Below are positions 6,476-12,832 of a stretch of 16,244 bases of DNA, one piece after another; position 1 is the first letter of the stretch, and the number at the start of each line of letters is the position of its first letter. The notes under the pieces are model-generated. The model was not told the DNA's origin, ran no database searches, and saw only the letters and a program-made list of their open reading frames with translations. Source of the stretch: DASWHR01 sp036398095 (GTDB lineage Bacteria; Actinomycetota; AC-67); contig DASWHR010000073.1 in NCBI GenBank assembly GCA_036398095.1, positions 1 to 16,244 on the forward strand, given 5' to 3'. Both the position numbers and the translations under genes were made by a program.

Positions 6476-7786
6476 ATGATCGACACCGAGTACGTGCTAC
6501 GCACCGTCGAAGAGCGCGACATCCGCTTTATCCGCCTGTGGTTCACCGACGTGCTCGGCTTCTTGAAGGCGTTCGCAATCACGCCGGCCGAACTGGAGGC
6601 CGCCTTCGATGAAGGCATGGGATTCGACGGCAGCGCGATCGAAGGATTCGCGCGCGTGCAGGAATCCGACATGGTCGCTCGACCCGACCCGTCGACATTT
6701 CAAATCCTTCCGTGGCGGCCCGAGCAGGCCGGCGTGGCACGCATGTTCTGCGACGTGCTCACCCCCGACGGCGACCCCAGCCCGGCCGATCCGCGCTGGG
6801 TGCTCAAGCGCGCGCTCGCCCGCGCACAAGAGATGGGCTTCACGTTCTACGTCGGCCCCGAACTCGAATACTTCTACTTTCGCGATCAAGAATCGTGCGA
6901 GCCGCTGGACCAGGGCGGCTACTTCGATCTGACGCCGCTCGATGTGTCATCGGATCTGCGCAAGCGCACGGTGTTCTATCTGGAGCAGGTCGGCGTCCCG
7001 GTCGAGTCGGTTCATCACGAGGTGGCACCGAGTCAGCATGAGATCGTCCTGCGCGACTCGGATGCGCTCACGATGGCCGACGGCGTGATGACCGCGCGGC
7101 TTGCGGTGAAAGAGGTCGCCGCCGAAGCCGGCGTGTACGCCACGTTCATGCCCAAGCCGATCCAAGGCGCATGGGGGAGCGGCATGCACACGCACATGGC
7201 CCTCTACGAAGGCGACCGCAATGCGTTCCACGATCCCGACGCGCCCGACAATCTGTCCAAGATCGCGCGCGCGTTCGTGGCCGGCGTGCTCCGACACGCG
7301 CGTGAGATCACCGCGGTGTGCAACCAGTGGGTGAACTCCTACAAGCGACTCGTTCCTGGATTCGAGGCGCCGACATCGATCTGTTGGGCACATCAGAATC
7401 GCTCGGCGATGCTGCGCGTGCCCAACGGCCGCTCCGACGTTCGCCTGGAAGTCCGCACCCTCGACCCGTCCTGCAACCCGTATCTGGCGTTCGCCGCGAT
7501 CCTTCGCGCCGGCCTGGATGGGATCGCGACCAACGCGGAGTTGCCACCCGAGGCGGCCGACAACATCTGGGAGATGACCGACGCCGAACGTCGCGCGCAC
7601 GGCATCGGCGCGCTGCCCGAGAACCTCTTCGAAGCCGTCGCCGAACTCGAGCGAAGCGACCTGATGCGCGACGTCCTGGGCGAGCACGTCCACGAGTTCT
7701 TCATCCGGAACAAGCGTGCCGAATGGAATCAATACCGCGCCTACGTCTCTCCCTTCGAAATCGACCGCTACCTGCCGATTTTGTAG
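6476..7786 (+). CDS. glnA: Type I glutamine synthetase, GlnA2-like
   Basis: The 436-residue enzyme would condense glutamate and ammonia to glutamine using ATP in the cytoplasm. It has the beta-grasp N-domain (about 15-100) and catalytic domain with metal and substrate motifs PELEYF (128-133), EVAPSQHEI (182-190), GMHTHMALYEG (236-246), NSYKRLVPG (287-295) and RLEVRTLDPSCNPYLAF (323-339). The length and the opening VLRTVEERDIRFIRLWFTDV resemble mycobacterial GlnA2. The adenylylated Tyr of the GlnA1 subgroup is replaced by Trp365 (DNIWEM), so adenylylation control is not expected. Regulation is more likely by GlnR, whose gene lies immediately upstream. AGGA (6465-6468) overlaps the glnR stop and may serve as ribosome binding site for the ATG. 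Confidence 0.92.
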   Translation: MIDTEYVLRTVEERDIRFIRLWFTDVLGFLKAFAITPAELEAAFDEGMGFDGSAIEGFARVQESDMVARPDPSTFQILPWRPEQAGVARMFCDVLTPDGDPSPADPRWVLKRALARAQEMGFTFYVGPELEYFYFRDQESCEPLDQGGYFDLTPLDVSSDLRKRTVFYLEQVGVPVESVHHEVAPSQHEIVLRDSDALTMADGVMTARLAVKEVAAEAGVYATFMPKPIQGAWGSGMHTHMALYEGDRNAFHDPDAPDNLSKIARAFVAGVLRHAREITAVCNQWVNSYKRLVPGFEAPTSICWAHQNRSAMLRVPNGRSDVRLEVRTLDPSCNPYLAFAAILRAGLDGIATNAELPPEAADNIWEMTDAERRAHGIGALPENLFEAVAELERSDLMRDVLGEHVHEFFIRNKRAEWNQYRAYVSPFEIDRYLPIL

Positions 7787-7822
7787 GCCGCGCTTAACCG
7801 GTGATTCGGCCGCGCCGATACC

Positions 7823-7828
7823 TACCGT
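7823..7828 (+). promoter_or_regulatory. Possible -10 element of the riboswitch transcript
   Basis: TACCGT fits TANNNT and would start transcription near 7835, at the first base pair of the riboswitch region. No convincing -35 was found; TACCTA (7819-7824), 19 bases after TTAACC (7794-7799), is an alternative. Read-through from glnA is also possible. Confidence 0.25.
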
Positions 7829-7835
7829 GGAACAC

Positions 7836-7930
7836 GGTCCCGAGAACGGCAAACCGTCGGAAACGGCGGGACGCAAAGCCACGGGCCTGTCGCGCATCTC
7901 GCGCCAAGGCAGCCGGGCTACCGAAGGACA
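7836..7930 (+). promoter_or_regulatory. Cyclic di-GMP-I (GEMM) riboswitch aptamer
   Basis: The region contains the conserved GEMM core in order: GGCAAACC (7848-7855), a hairpin CCGTC/GGCGG capped by a GAAA tetraloop (7860-7863), GGGACGCAAAGCC (7868-7880), a second arm beginning GGGCCTG (7883-7889), and the closing GGCAGCCGGGCTACCGA (7908-7924). These match the class I cyclic di-GMP aptamer typified by Vc2, including the tetraloop. It lies about 90 bases upstream of a secreted CAP-domain gene, so that gene's expression should respond to intracellular cyclic di-GMP. Nothing in this window makes or degrades the ligand. Confidence 0.9.
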
Positions 7931-7949
7931 GGGCCCCTCCTCGCGAGGG

Positions 7950-8017
7950 CTCCTGGGACGGATTCGCAGATCGCGGATACGTCCGGGACCAGGAGTCGTT
8001 CGAGTCAGGGGTTTTTT
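7950..8017 (+). promoter_or_regulatory. Riboswitch expression platform
   Basis: CTCCTGG (7950-7956) can pair with CCAGGAG (7989-7995), with inner stem GGACG/CGTCC (7956-7960 with 7979-7983). It can also pair, with G-U pairs, with TCAGGGG (8005-8011), which is followed by six T's (8012-8017). The second pairing would be a terminator and would also hide the AGGGG ribosome binding site. GGTCCCG at the aptamer's 5' end (7836-7842) is complementary to CGGGACC (7984-7990) and could arbitrate. The switching direction cannot be told from sequence. Confidence 0.45.
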
Positions 8018-8018
8018 G

Positions 8019-8462
8019 ATGCGTTCACACAAGCTGTCGGCGCGGTTGATCGTCATCGCGCTTTCGTCGCTTCTCGTCATGAGCCTCGCGGCGCCGGCCC
8101 ATGCCATCACGCGGGACGAGAAGGACGTCGCCTGGCGCGTCAACCACGAGCACTACCTCCGCAAGCTTCGCTCGCTGGCCGTCTGGGAATCGCTGTCGAA
8201 CACGGCGCGCAACCATTCGTGCGCGATGGCACGAGGCGACCGGCTGTATCACAACCCAAGCCTGACCAAGCAGGTGCGCGGCTGGCGGATGCTCGGCGAG
8301 AACGTCGCTGTAGGCTGGAACCTCTACGAAATCCACAAGGCTTGGATGGCGTCGCGATCCCATCGCGACAACATCCTGGACGGCCGCTACCGAGCGCTCG
8401 GCGTGGGAATCTGCCGCGGAGCGAGCGGCGCCTACTGGGTGACCACGATCTTCTATCGATAA
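8019..8462 (+). CDS. Secreted CAP/SCP-domain protein
   Basis: The 147-residue protein has a clear signal peptide: basic start, hydrophobic core about 10-24, cleavage after an Ala-x-Ala near residue 29. A compact CAP (cysteine-rich secretory/antigen 5/PR-1) domain follows. Visible CAP elements are ARNHSCAMARGDRLYHNP, GENVAVG, the HKAWMASRSHRDNIL segment and the final YWVTTIFY strand. Bacterial CAP proteins are secreted, often cell-wall-linked, and mostly of unknown activity. AGGGG (8007-8011) precedes the ATG by seven bases. The cyclic di-GMP riboswitch upstream places it among surface or lifestyle functions controlled by that messenger. It is a single-gene unit, with a terminator-like hairpin after the stop. 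Confidence 0.85.
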   Translation: MRSHKLSARLIVIALSSLLVMSLAAPAHAITRDEKDVAWRVNHEHYLRKLRSLAVWESLSNTARNHSCAMARGDRLYHNPSLTKQVRGWRMLGENVAVGWNLYEIHKAWMASRSHRDNILDGRYRALGVGICRGASGAYWVTTIFYR

Positions 8463-8481
8463 GCGTTTCGCACACAACCAT

Positions 8482-8524
8482 ACCCGGGTGACAATCCCCC
8501 TGCCCTGGGTCTTGTTGTTCTTGT
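8482..8524 (+). terminator. Terminator-like hairpin after the CAP gene
   Basis: ACCCGGG (8482-8488) pairs with CCTGGGT (8504-8510) through seven pairs, one of them G-U. The T-rich stretch CTTGTTGTTCTTGT follows from 8511. It begins 20 bases after the stop codon. The loop is large (15 bases). Confidence 0.5.
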
Positions 8525-8540
8525 GTGACGTTCGTCACAC
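8523..8540. promoter_or_regulatory. Perfect CRP-type palindrome
   Basis: GTGTGACGTTCGTCACAC is a perfect inverted repeat and contains TGTGA-N6-TCACA, the CRP/GlxR consensus half-sites with the right spacing. It lies between the CAP gene terminator and tRNA-Lys, with no protein gene start nearby. It may mark the promoter of an unrecognised transcript. Confidence 0.5.
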
Positions 8541-8794
8541 TCGATGTGTCGGATTCGCTGCCGACATCTCCCCCGGCCGCGTCGATGATCGAGCCACCGG
8601 GAAACCGGCGGCCGGAGTGGGAAACCCGCCGGCGCAAGACCGAAGAGCGGACACGATACAGCGAGGGGTGCGCGAATCGATCCCGTCCCAAGGTCTCGTG
8701 CCGACCCCGCCCGGCCGTCTCCCGGGGAACGAGCCGAACCAGATATCACAAGGTCCGGCTCGTTTGCGGTCCCGTGTTGCTACAGTTGCGCGCG
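8541..8794. other. Non-coding stretch before tRNA-Lys, no gene recognised
   Basis: No credible coding region was found on either strand. The stretch holds several GC-rich hairpins: TGTCGG/CCGACA (8546-8551 with 8560-8565), a GAAA-capped CCGG hairpin near 8596-8607 and a GGG-AAA-CCC hairpin near 8627-8635. I could not match them to a known riboswitch or structural RNA. TACAGT at 8781-8786 fits a -10 for the tRNA gene, without a clear -35. Confidence 0.4.
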
Positions 8795-8866
8795 GGGCCC
8801 CTAGCTCACCGGGTAGAGCACCGGACTTTTAATCCGGCGGACAGAGTTCGAGCCTCTGGGGGCCCA
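8795..8866 (+). tRNA. tRNA-Lys (anticodon TTT)
   Basis: The full cloverleaf can be drawn. The acceptor is GGGCCCC (8795-8801) with GGGGCCC (8859-8865), then discriminator A at 8866. T8-A9 is followed by the D stem GCTC/GAGC. The anticodon stem CCGGA/TCCGG encloses CTTTTAA (8826-8832), so the anticodon is TTT. The T arm CAGAG/CTCTG encloses TTCGAGC. The 3' CCA is not encoded. The converging gene at 8829-9239 ends inside it. Confidence 0.95.
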
Positions 8867-9239
8867 CTGCTCGCCGTTCGAGGAGCTGTTCGACTCCGCC
8901 GATCAGCGCGACCGGCGTCAGCGGATGGTGCATGCTCTGCGTCCCCTCGTCGGACACGAAGATCGTCGTGCCGTCGTCGGGCAAACGCGTGCAGGCATGC
9001 TCGTGCCATTCGCCGTACGGATGAGCCTCGCCGGGCCCTTGCACCTCGACCACGGCGACATCGGCGACCTCGCGGAGCGCGCAGCGAGCGGCGCCCAGCC
9101 GCGGACAAGGGGTCAGCGTCGGACCCGGGCAGATCAGCGTCGAATAGCCGGCGCGCTCGAGCCAGTCTCGCCATGTGCTCGTCCTCGCCGGGTTCTCGCC
9201 GACGATCAGAACGGTCGCTTCACCCTTCATGGGTCTCAC
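8829..9239 (-). CDS. Unknown 136-residue protein, last gene of the por operon
   Basis: I do not recognise this protein. It opens with a hydrophobic beta strand (ATVLIVGEN), followed by a helix and a second strand (VADVAVVEV), loosely like a CheY receiver or a Rossmann-type fold, but without the acidic pocket. It has several cysteines, including CPGPTLTPC. Its GTG start overlaps the porB stop by GTGA (9236-9239), which supports coupled translation; an ATG nine bases later (9230) with AGAGG about ten bases before it is an alternative. The TAA stop (8831-8829) lies inside the anticodon loop of tRNA-Lys on the other strand. The last 13 codons are therefore complementary to tRNA sequence and may be unconstrained as protein. 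Confidence 0.6.
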   Translation of the reverse strand: MRPMKGEATVLIVGENPARTSTWRDWLERAGYSTLICPGPTLTPCPRLGAARCALREVADVAVVEVQGPGEAHPYGEWHEHACTRLPDDGTTIFVSDEGTQSMHHPLTPVALIGGVEQLLERRAVGPQRLELCPPD

Positions 9240-10150
9240 CCCTCTTGGCCGGCCACAACCGGCACGCTCTGGTAGATGCTCAGGCCGTAGCGACGGGCCG
9301 CTGCGTCCGCCGTGGATTGAATGAGCGCCCGTTCCTTCGCGCCGTGCTCGCCTGCGAACAGATGAGCGAAGCGAGATTGGACGCGAAGGTATTCGTCAAC
9401 CGACACCGGGGCGGCGAACTTCTTGATCTTGACCGGCTCGCCGTCCCGCCATTCGCCGAGCGGGAACAGGTTGGACCGAACCGCCAGACGCGCGACCTCG
9501 ATGGTCTGGCTGGGATCGAATCCCCACCCGACCGGACAGGGAACGAGCACGTGCAGATATCGAGGGCCCTTCATCTGCACGGCGCGCTGGACCTTTCGCT
9601 GAAGGTCTTTGTGGTAGGCCGGCGTTGCGGTCGCAACGTAGGCCGGCCGGTGCGCCAGGACGATCCCGATCAGATCTTTCTTGGGATGCCGGTTGCCCGA
9701 CGAGAACGGACCGGCCGGCGTCGTCGTCGTGGCCGCGTCATAGGGCGTCGAGCCGCTTCGCTGGACGCCGGTGTTCATGTAGCCCTCGTTGTCGTAGGAG
9801 ATGAACAGGACGTCGTCGCCTCGTTCGAGCATGCCCGACAAGGCCTGGAGGCCGATGTCGGCAGTGCCGCCGTCGCCCGCCTGGGCGATCACCGGCGCGT
9901 CGATGCCGCGAGCGCGCAACGCGGCGCTGACTCCGGTCGCGACGGCAGCGGCGTTGCCGAACACGGAATGGATCCACGGAACGCGCCACGCCGACTGCGG
10001 GAAGGCGGTCGTGGTGACCTCCAAGCATCCGGTCGCGTTCGCGATAACGGTGTTGGGACCGGCCGCGTCGATTGCCAGCCGCGCCCCGATCAACAGGCCG
10101 CATCCGGAGCATGCACGGTGGCCCGGCGCGATCAGATGAAGCTCGTTCAC
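9236..10150 (-). CDS. porB: Pyruvate:ferredoxin oxidoreductase, beta subunit
   Basis: The 304-residue subunit binds thiamine diphosphate and a [4Fe-4S] cluster in the enzyme that converts pyruvate and CoA to acetyl-CoA and CO2 with reduction of ferredoxin. Four cluster cysteines are visible: Cys14 and Cys17 (HRACSGCG), Cys42 and Cys205 (VPCPVGW). The TPP/Mg motif runs from GDGGTADIG (92-100) to SYDNEGYMNTG (118-128). The length is normal for PorB. It starts with GTG at 10150, overlapping the porA stop by GTGA, and its own stop overlaps the next gene in the same way. Other 2-oxoacid substrates cannot be fully excluded, but the subunit set is the pyruvate type. Confidence 0.9.
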   Translation of the reverse strand: MNELHLIAPGHRACSGCGLLIGARLAIDAAGPNTVIANATGCLEVTTTAFPQSAWRVPWIHSVFGNAAAVATGVSAALRARGIDAPVIAQAGDGGTADIGLQALSGMLERGDDVLFISYDNEGYMNTGVQRSGSTPYDAATTTTPAGPFSSGNRHPKKDLIGIVLAHRPAYVATATPAYHKDLQRKVQRAVQMKGPRYLHVLVPCPVGWGFDPSQTIEVARLAVRSNLFPLGEWRDGEPVKIKKFAAPVSVDEYLRVQSRFAHLFAGEHGAKERALIQSTADAAARRYGLSIYQSVPVVAGQEG

Positions 10151-11286
10151 GTCGTCGCCTCCTGCGCGTCGATCCAGGCGTCGGTGTCGGCACGCAGCGC
10201 GCGTTCGAGCGTGTCGATCGAAACATCGCGGCCGCCGAGTCCGGCGATCACACCGACCACGCGCGCCGGCGAGCCGTACAACGCCGACCGGATCTCGCTC
10301 GCGACGATCCCCCCGGCTCCCAGCGATACCGCCCGATCCATCACCACGACGCGACCCACACCGGCAAGCGCCTCCCGAATCTCGCTCGAAGGGAAGGGAC
10401 GGAACAGGCGAGGCGCGAGCAAGCCGGCTCGAAGGCCTTGTTCGCGGGCGCGATCGATTGCGATCCGCGCGGTCTGGGCGGCGGTTCCCATCACGATCAG
10501 GGCGACCTCGGCGTCGTCGAGCCGGTACCGATCGAACCACGGATCGTACCGGCGCCCGGCGACGATGCCGAGATCGTGCAAGGCCTGTGCATAGACGGGT
10601 TCGGCCGCGCTCATCGCGCGGTCGACGGCAAGCCGAGCCTCGGTGTAGATGCTCGGCTCGGCGTAGGCCCCGAACGTCTTCGGATCGGCCGGATCCAGTA
10701 CGGCGAGCGGCGCGAACGGCGGCAGGAGCAGGTCGGCTTGTTCATCGGTGATGGGCTCAACCGGCTCGAATGCGTGCGTCAGTACGAAACCGTCGACGCA
10801 GACCATGACCGGAAGCGAAACGGACGGATCTTCGGCAACGCGATAGGCGAGCAGTTGCAGATCGTGGGCTTCCTGCGCGGTCTGCGCGTAGATCTGAATC
10901 CACCCCGAATCTCGCATCGTCATCGCATCCTGATGGTCGTTCCAGATCGACAGCGGCCCCGAGAGCGCGCGGTTCGCAACGGCCATCACGACGGGCAGGC
11001 GCATGCCGGCAATATCGAAGACGACTTCGGACATGTACAGAAGGCCTTGCGACGATGTCGCGGTGAACGTCCGGACGCCGGCCGCCGACGCGCCCAGCAC
11101 GGCGCTGGCCGCGGAATGTTCGCTCTCGACTGTCAAGAATTCCGCGGCCAGCCGTCCATCGACGACGGCACGCGCGAGATCCTCGACGATGTGCGTTTGG
11201 GGCGTGATCGGATAGGCGGCGATGACCTGCGGCCGCGCCAGAATCACCGCTTCGGCAATCGCGCCGCTGCCCTCCATCACTTTCAT
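10147..11286 (-). CDS. porA: Pyruvate:ferredoxin oxidoreductase, alpha subunit
   Basis: The 379-residue subunit contains the pyrimidine-binding domain, with the hallmark AYPITPQTHIVEDLA and the ESEHSAASAVLGASAAG segment near the N-terminus. The TFTATSSQGLLYMSEVVFD and RALSGPLSIWNDHQDAM regions follow, then the C-terminal transketolase-like domain. These are characteristic of PorA rather than of 2-oxoglutarate or branched-chain homologues. The ATG at 11286 overlaps the porD stop (ATGA, 11283-11286). An upstream extension of the frame through porD is a shadow. It assembles with PorB, PorG and PorD in the cytoplasm. Confidence 0.92.
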   Translation of the reverse strand: MKVMEGSGAIAEAVILARPQVIAAYPITPQTHIVEDLARAVVDGRLAAEFLTVESEHSAASAVLGASAAGVRTFTATSSQGLLYMSEVVFDIAGMRLPVVMAVANRALSGPLSIWNDHQDAMTMRDSGWIQIYAQTAQEAHDLQLLAYRVAEDPSVSLPVMVCVDGFVLTHAFEPVEPITDEQADLLLPPFAPLAVLDPADPKTFGAYAEPSIYTEARLAVDRAMSAAEPVYAQALHDLGIVAGRRYDPWFDRYRLDDAEVALIVMGTAAQTARIAIDRAREQGLRAGLLAPRLFRPFPSSEIREALAGVGRVVVMDRAVSLGAGGIVASEIRSALYGSPARVVGVIAGLGGRDVSIDTLERALRADTDAWIDAQEATT

Positions 11287-11546
11287 AGCGCGTCCTCGAT
11301 CATGACGATGTCGGCGACGGGACATTCGGCGGCGCAGATGCCGCATCCTTTGCAGTACTTCTCGTCGAACGAATAGATCTTCTTGTCCACGCGGTACACG
11401 ATTCCTTCGGGACAGAACAGAGCGCACAGGTCGCATCCGGTGCACGTCTGCATCAGGAACTTGGGCACCTTGGTGCGCCATGCGCCGGTCTCGTTCTCTA
11501 CACTCGACCCCGGGCGGGCAACCAGGCCTGCCGGCAGCGGCTTCAT
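11283..11546 (-). CDS. porD: Pyruvate:ferredoxin oxidoreductase, delta (2[4Fe-4S] ferredoxin) subunit
   Basis: The 87-residue protein carries two complete [4Fe-4S] motifs: Cys35, 38, 41, 45 (CTGCDLCALFC) and Cys65, 68, 71, 75 (CKGCGICAAEC), each followed by Pro. It transfers electrons from the catalytic subunits to external ferredoxin. About 30 residues precede the first cluster, as is usual for PorD. It overlaps both neighbours by ATGA. A longer frame upstream overlaps porG and is rejected. Confidence 0.92.
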   Translation of the reverse strand: MKPLPAGLVARPGSSVENETGAWRTKVPKFLMQTCTGCDLCALFCPEGIVYRVDKKIYSFDEKYCKGCGICAAECPVADIVMIEDAL

Positions 11547-12091
11547 ACGATCGCCTCGGCGACGGCAACGGAATCGAACGCTTCTCGCGCGACCGCCACG
11601 TTGCGGGCTCCCACGTCGCCGGCGAAGCGCGACTCGATTGCGGCGGTGACTGCGTCGATGCCTACGAGCCCGGTCGCCCCGGCGAACGCGCCGAGCATCG
11701 CCGTGCTGGTGATCGGCCTGCCGAGCCGTTGCATTGCGATGGACGACGCCGCAACGACGACCGTCCCGGGTGGAAGCCCGGCCGGAACCGATCGGGCATT
11801 CACGATCAGCGTGGCGTTGGTGGCTCCCGCCATCACGTCCACCACATGGATCAGAGTCGGATCCTGCACCACCACGACCGATGGCGAGCGAACCTCGCTC
11901 CGGTCGCGCACGGGGCTTTTGTCCAGACGGACGAAGGCAGAAACCGGCGCACCGGTTCGTTCGGTGCCGAAGGACGGAAATCCGAGTGGCCACCAGCCGG
12001 CTCGAAACGCGGCATCCACGATGAGCGCGGCCAGGGTTACCGTGCCTTGCCCTCCGCGGCCATGAATACGGATCTCGATCGGATCAGACAT
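11543..12091 (-). CDS. porG: Pyruvate:ferredoxin oxidoreductase, gamma subunit
   Basis: The 182-residue subunit begins with the family motif EIRIHGRGGQGTVTLAALI and continues with GFPSFGTERTGAPVSAFVRL, typical of the gamma (CoA-binding-side) domain of 2-oxoacid:ferredoxin oxidoreductases. It is the first gene of the operon porG-porD-porA-porB plus one unknown gene. The ATG at 12091 is preceded by GGAGG five bases away (12097-12101 on the minus strand), the strongest ribosome binding site in the operon. The four following genes rely on 4-bp overlaps. I could not identify a convincing promoter in the 191-base divergent region upstream. Confidence 0.9.
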   Translation of the reverse strand: MSDPIEIRIHGRGGQGTVTLAALIVDAAFRAGWWPLGFPSFGTERTGAPVSAFVRLDKSPVRDRSEVRSPSVVVVQDPTLIHVVDVMAGATNATLIVNARSVPAGLPPGTVVVAASSIAMQRLGRPITSTAMLGAFAGATGLVGIDAVTAAIESRFAGDVGARNVAVAREAFDSVAVAEAIV

Positions 12092-12268
12092 CTGAACCTC
12101 CGTCTGGTGGTCAAAGCGTCACAGGTTTCCGCTCCGGGCGACAGCGCGGAAAGACCCGGCTGCGCGGGGTCCATCGGCCCCATGAAATCGACCGACCCGG
12201 CCGATCATCGACCGCCCGATTCGGCCGCTTTGAGTTGACGCTGCGAACGCGAGGGCTCCCCGTCGCGC

Positions 12269-12274
12269 TACGAT
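12269..12274 (+). promoter_or_regulatory. -10 element for a leaderless lipoprotein transcript
   Basis: TACGAT fits TANNNT and ends eight bases before the GTG at 12283. There is no Shine-Dalgarno sequence in between. TTGACG at 12235-12240 resembles a -35, but 28 bases away it is too far to pair with it. Confidence 0.35.
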
Positions 12275-12282
12275 CGTCTGCC

Positions 12283-12780
12283 GTGGGAGGGGGGATTCGG
12301 TCGGTTGCGACCGCGGCGCTTGCCGCGGCGCTGGCGCTCGCGGCGTGCACGTCCGACGAGCCGCGGCCGGTCGGCTCGCCCGGAGAAGTCCCCAACGAGC
12401 GCGTTTCGACCGACGATGCGCTCCCGGCCGAGTTCCCCGACGACTTTCCGCTTCCGGGAACGCGTACCGTCCTCTACAGCGCGGTCTCGCCGGTCGGCGT
12501 GGTCGCGTTCTTCAACAGCCCGACGCAGGCAGAGGCGCTCAAGGGCGTGATCCTCGCGGGACTTCGCGCGAACGGATGGCAACTCCACTCTTGTCATGAA
12601 GCGCGCGGCGGGCCCGAGCCGGTCACGACGATCGTCGCCGGCAAAGCCCGCATGGTCGCGACGGCCGTGATCGGCTACTCGCCCGCCTCGGCGTCGAGGA
12701 TTCAAGGGCGGATCTACTCGTTCTTCGTCTCGGTCGCGACCGACGCCGACGCGCCGCCGGGGACCGCCGACTCGTGTTGA
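12283..12780 (+). CDS. Small putative lipoprotein of unknown function
   Basis: With the GTG at 12283 the product is 165 residues. It has a lipoprotein signal peptide: Arg6, an Ala/Leu-rich core (about 8-18) and the lipobox LAAC with Cys22 as lipidation site. The mature part starts with a Pro/Asp-rich linker, then a small mixed alpha/beta domain (DFPLPGTRTVLYSAVSPVGV, then AEALKGVILAGLRANGW and later beta strands). I do not recognise the family. Upstream TTG and other in-frame codons exist (frame open from 12235), but they would bury the signal peptide. It is convergent with the 12833-14272 gene across a strong hairpin. Confidence 0.65.
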   Translation: MGGGIRSVATAALAAALALAACTSDEPRPVGSPGEVPNERVSTDDALPAEFPDDFPLPGTRTVLYSAVSPVGVVAFFNSPTQAEALKGVILAGLRANGWQLHSCHEARGGPEPVTTIVAGKARMVATAVIGYSPASASRIQGRIYSFFVSVATDADAPPGTADSC

Positions 12781-12781
12781 A

Positions 12782-12825
12782 CCGCACGCGGCGGGGCGCG
12801 GTGACGGCGCCCCGCCGCGATGCGG
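12782..12825. terminator. Bidirectional terminator-like hairpin between convergent genes
   Basis: A perfect 13-bp GC stem pairs 12787-12799 with 12807-12819 around the 7-base loop GGTGACG. It extends by five more pairs (12782-12786 with 12821-12825) past one bulged A, giving an 18-bp stem. It fills the 52-base gap between the lipoprotein stop (12780) and the stop of the converging gene (12833). There is no long T-tract on either side. Confidence 0.65.
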
Positions 12826-12832
12826 CTTCGTT

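Noticed and set aside
7787..7816. Direct repeat GGCCGCGC (7787-7794 and 7808-7815) as an attachment site or operator
   Set aside because: Too short and GC-biased to be meaningful in this genome; no mobile-element genes nearby.
8571..8760. Possible riboswitch or structural RNA before tRNA-Lys
   Set aside because: Several hairpins are present, but the conserved elements of cobalamin, ydaO, SAM and SRP RNAs as I know them are missing, and no gene follows for it to control.
8525..10594. 689-codon open frame on the plus strand over the tRNA and por genes
   Set aside because: It covers tRNA-Lys and is antisense to porB, which has intact cluster and TPP motifs.
10072..11376. 434-codon open frame on the plus strand over porA
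   Set aside because: Low-complexity Arg/Asp-rich translation antisense to a clear PorA.
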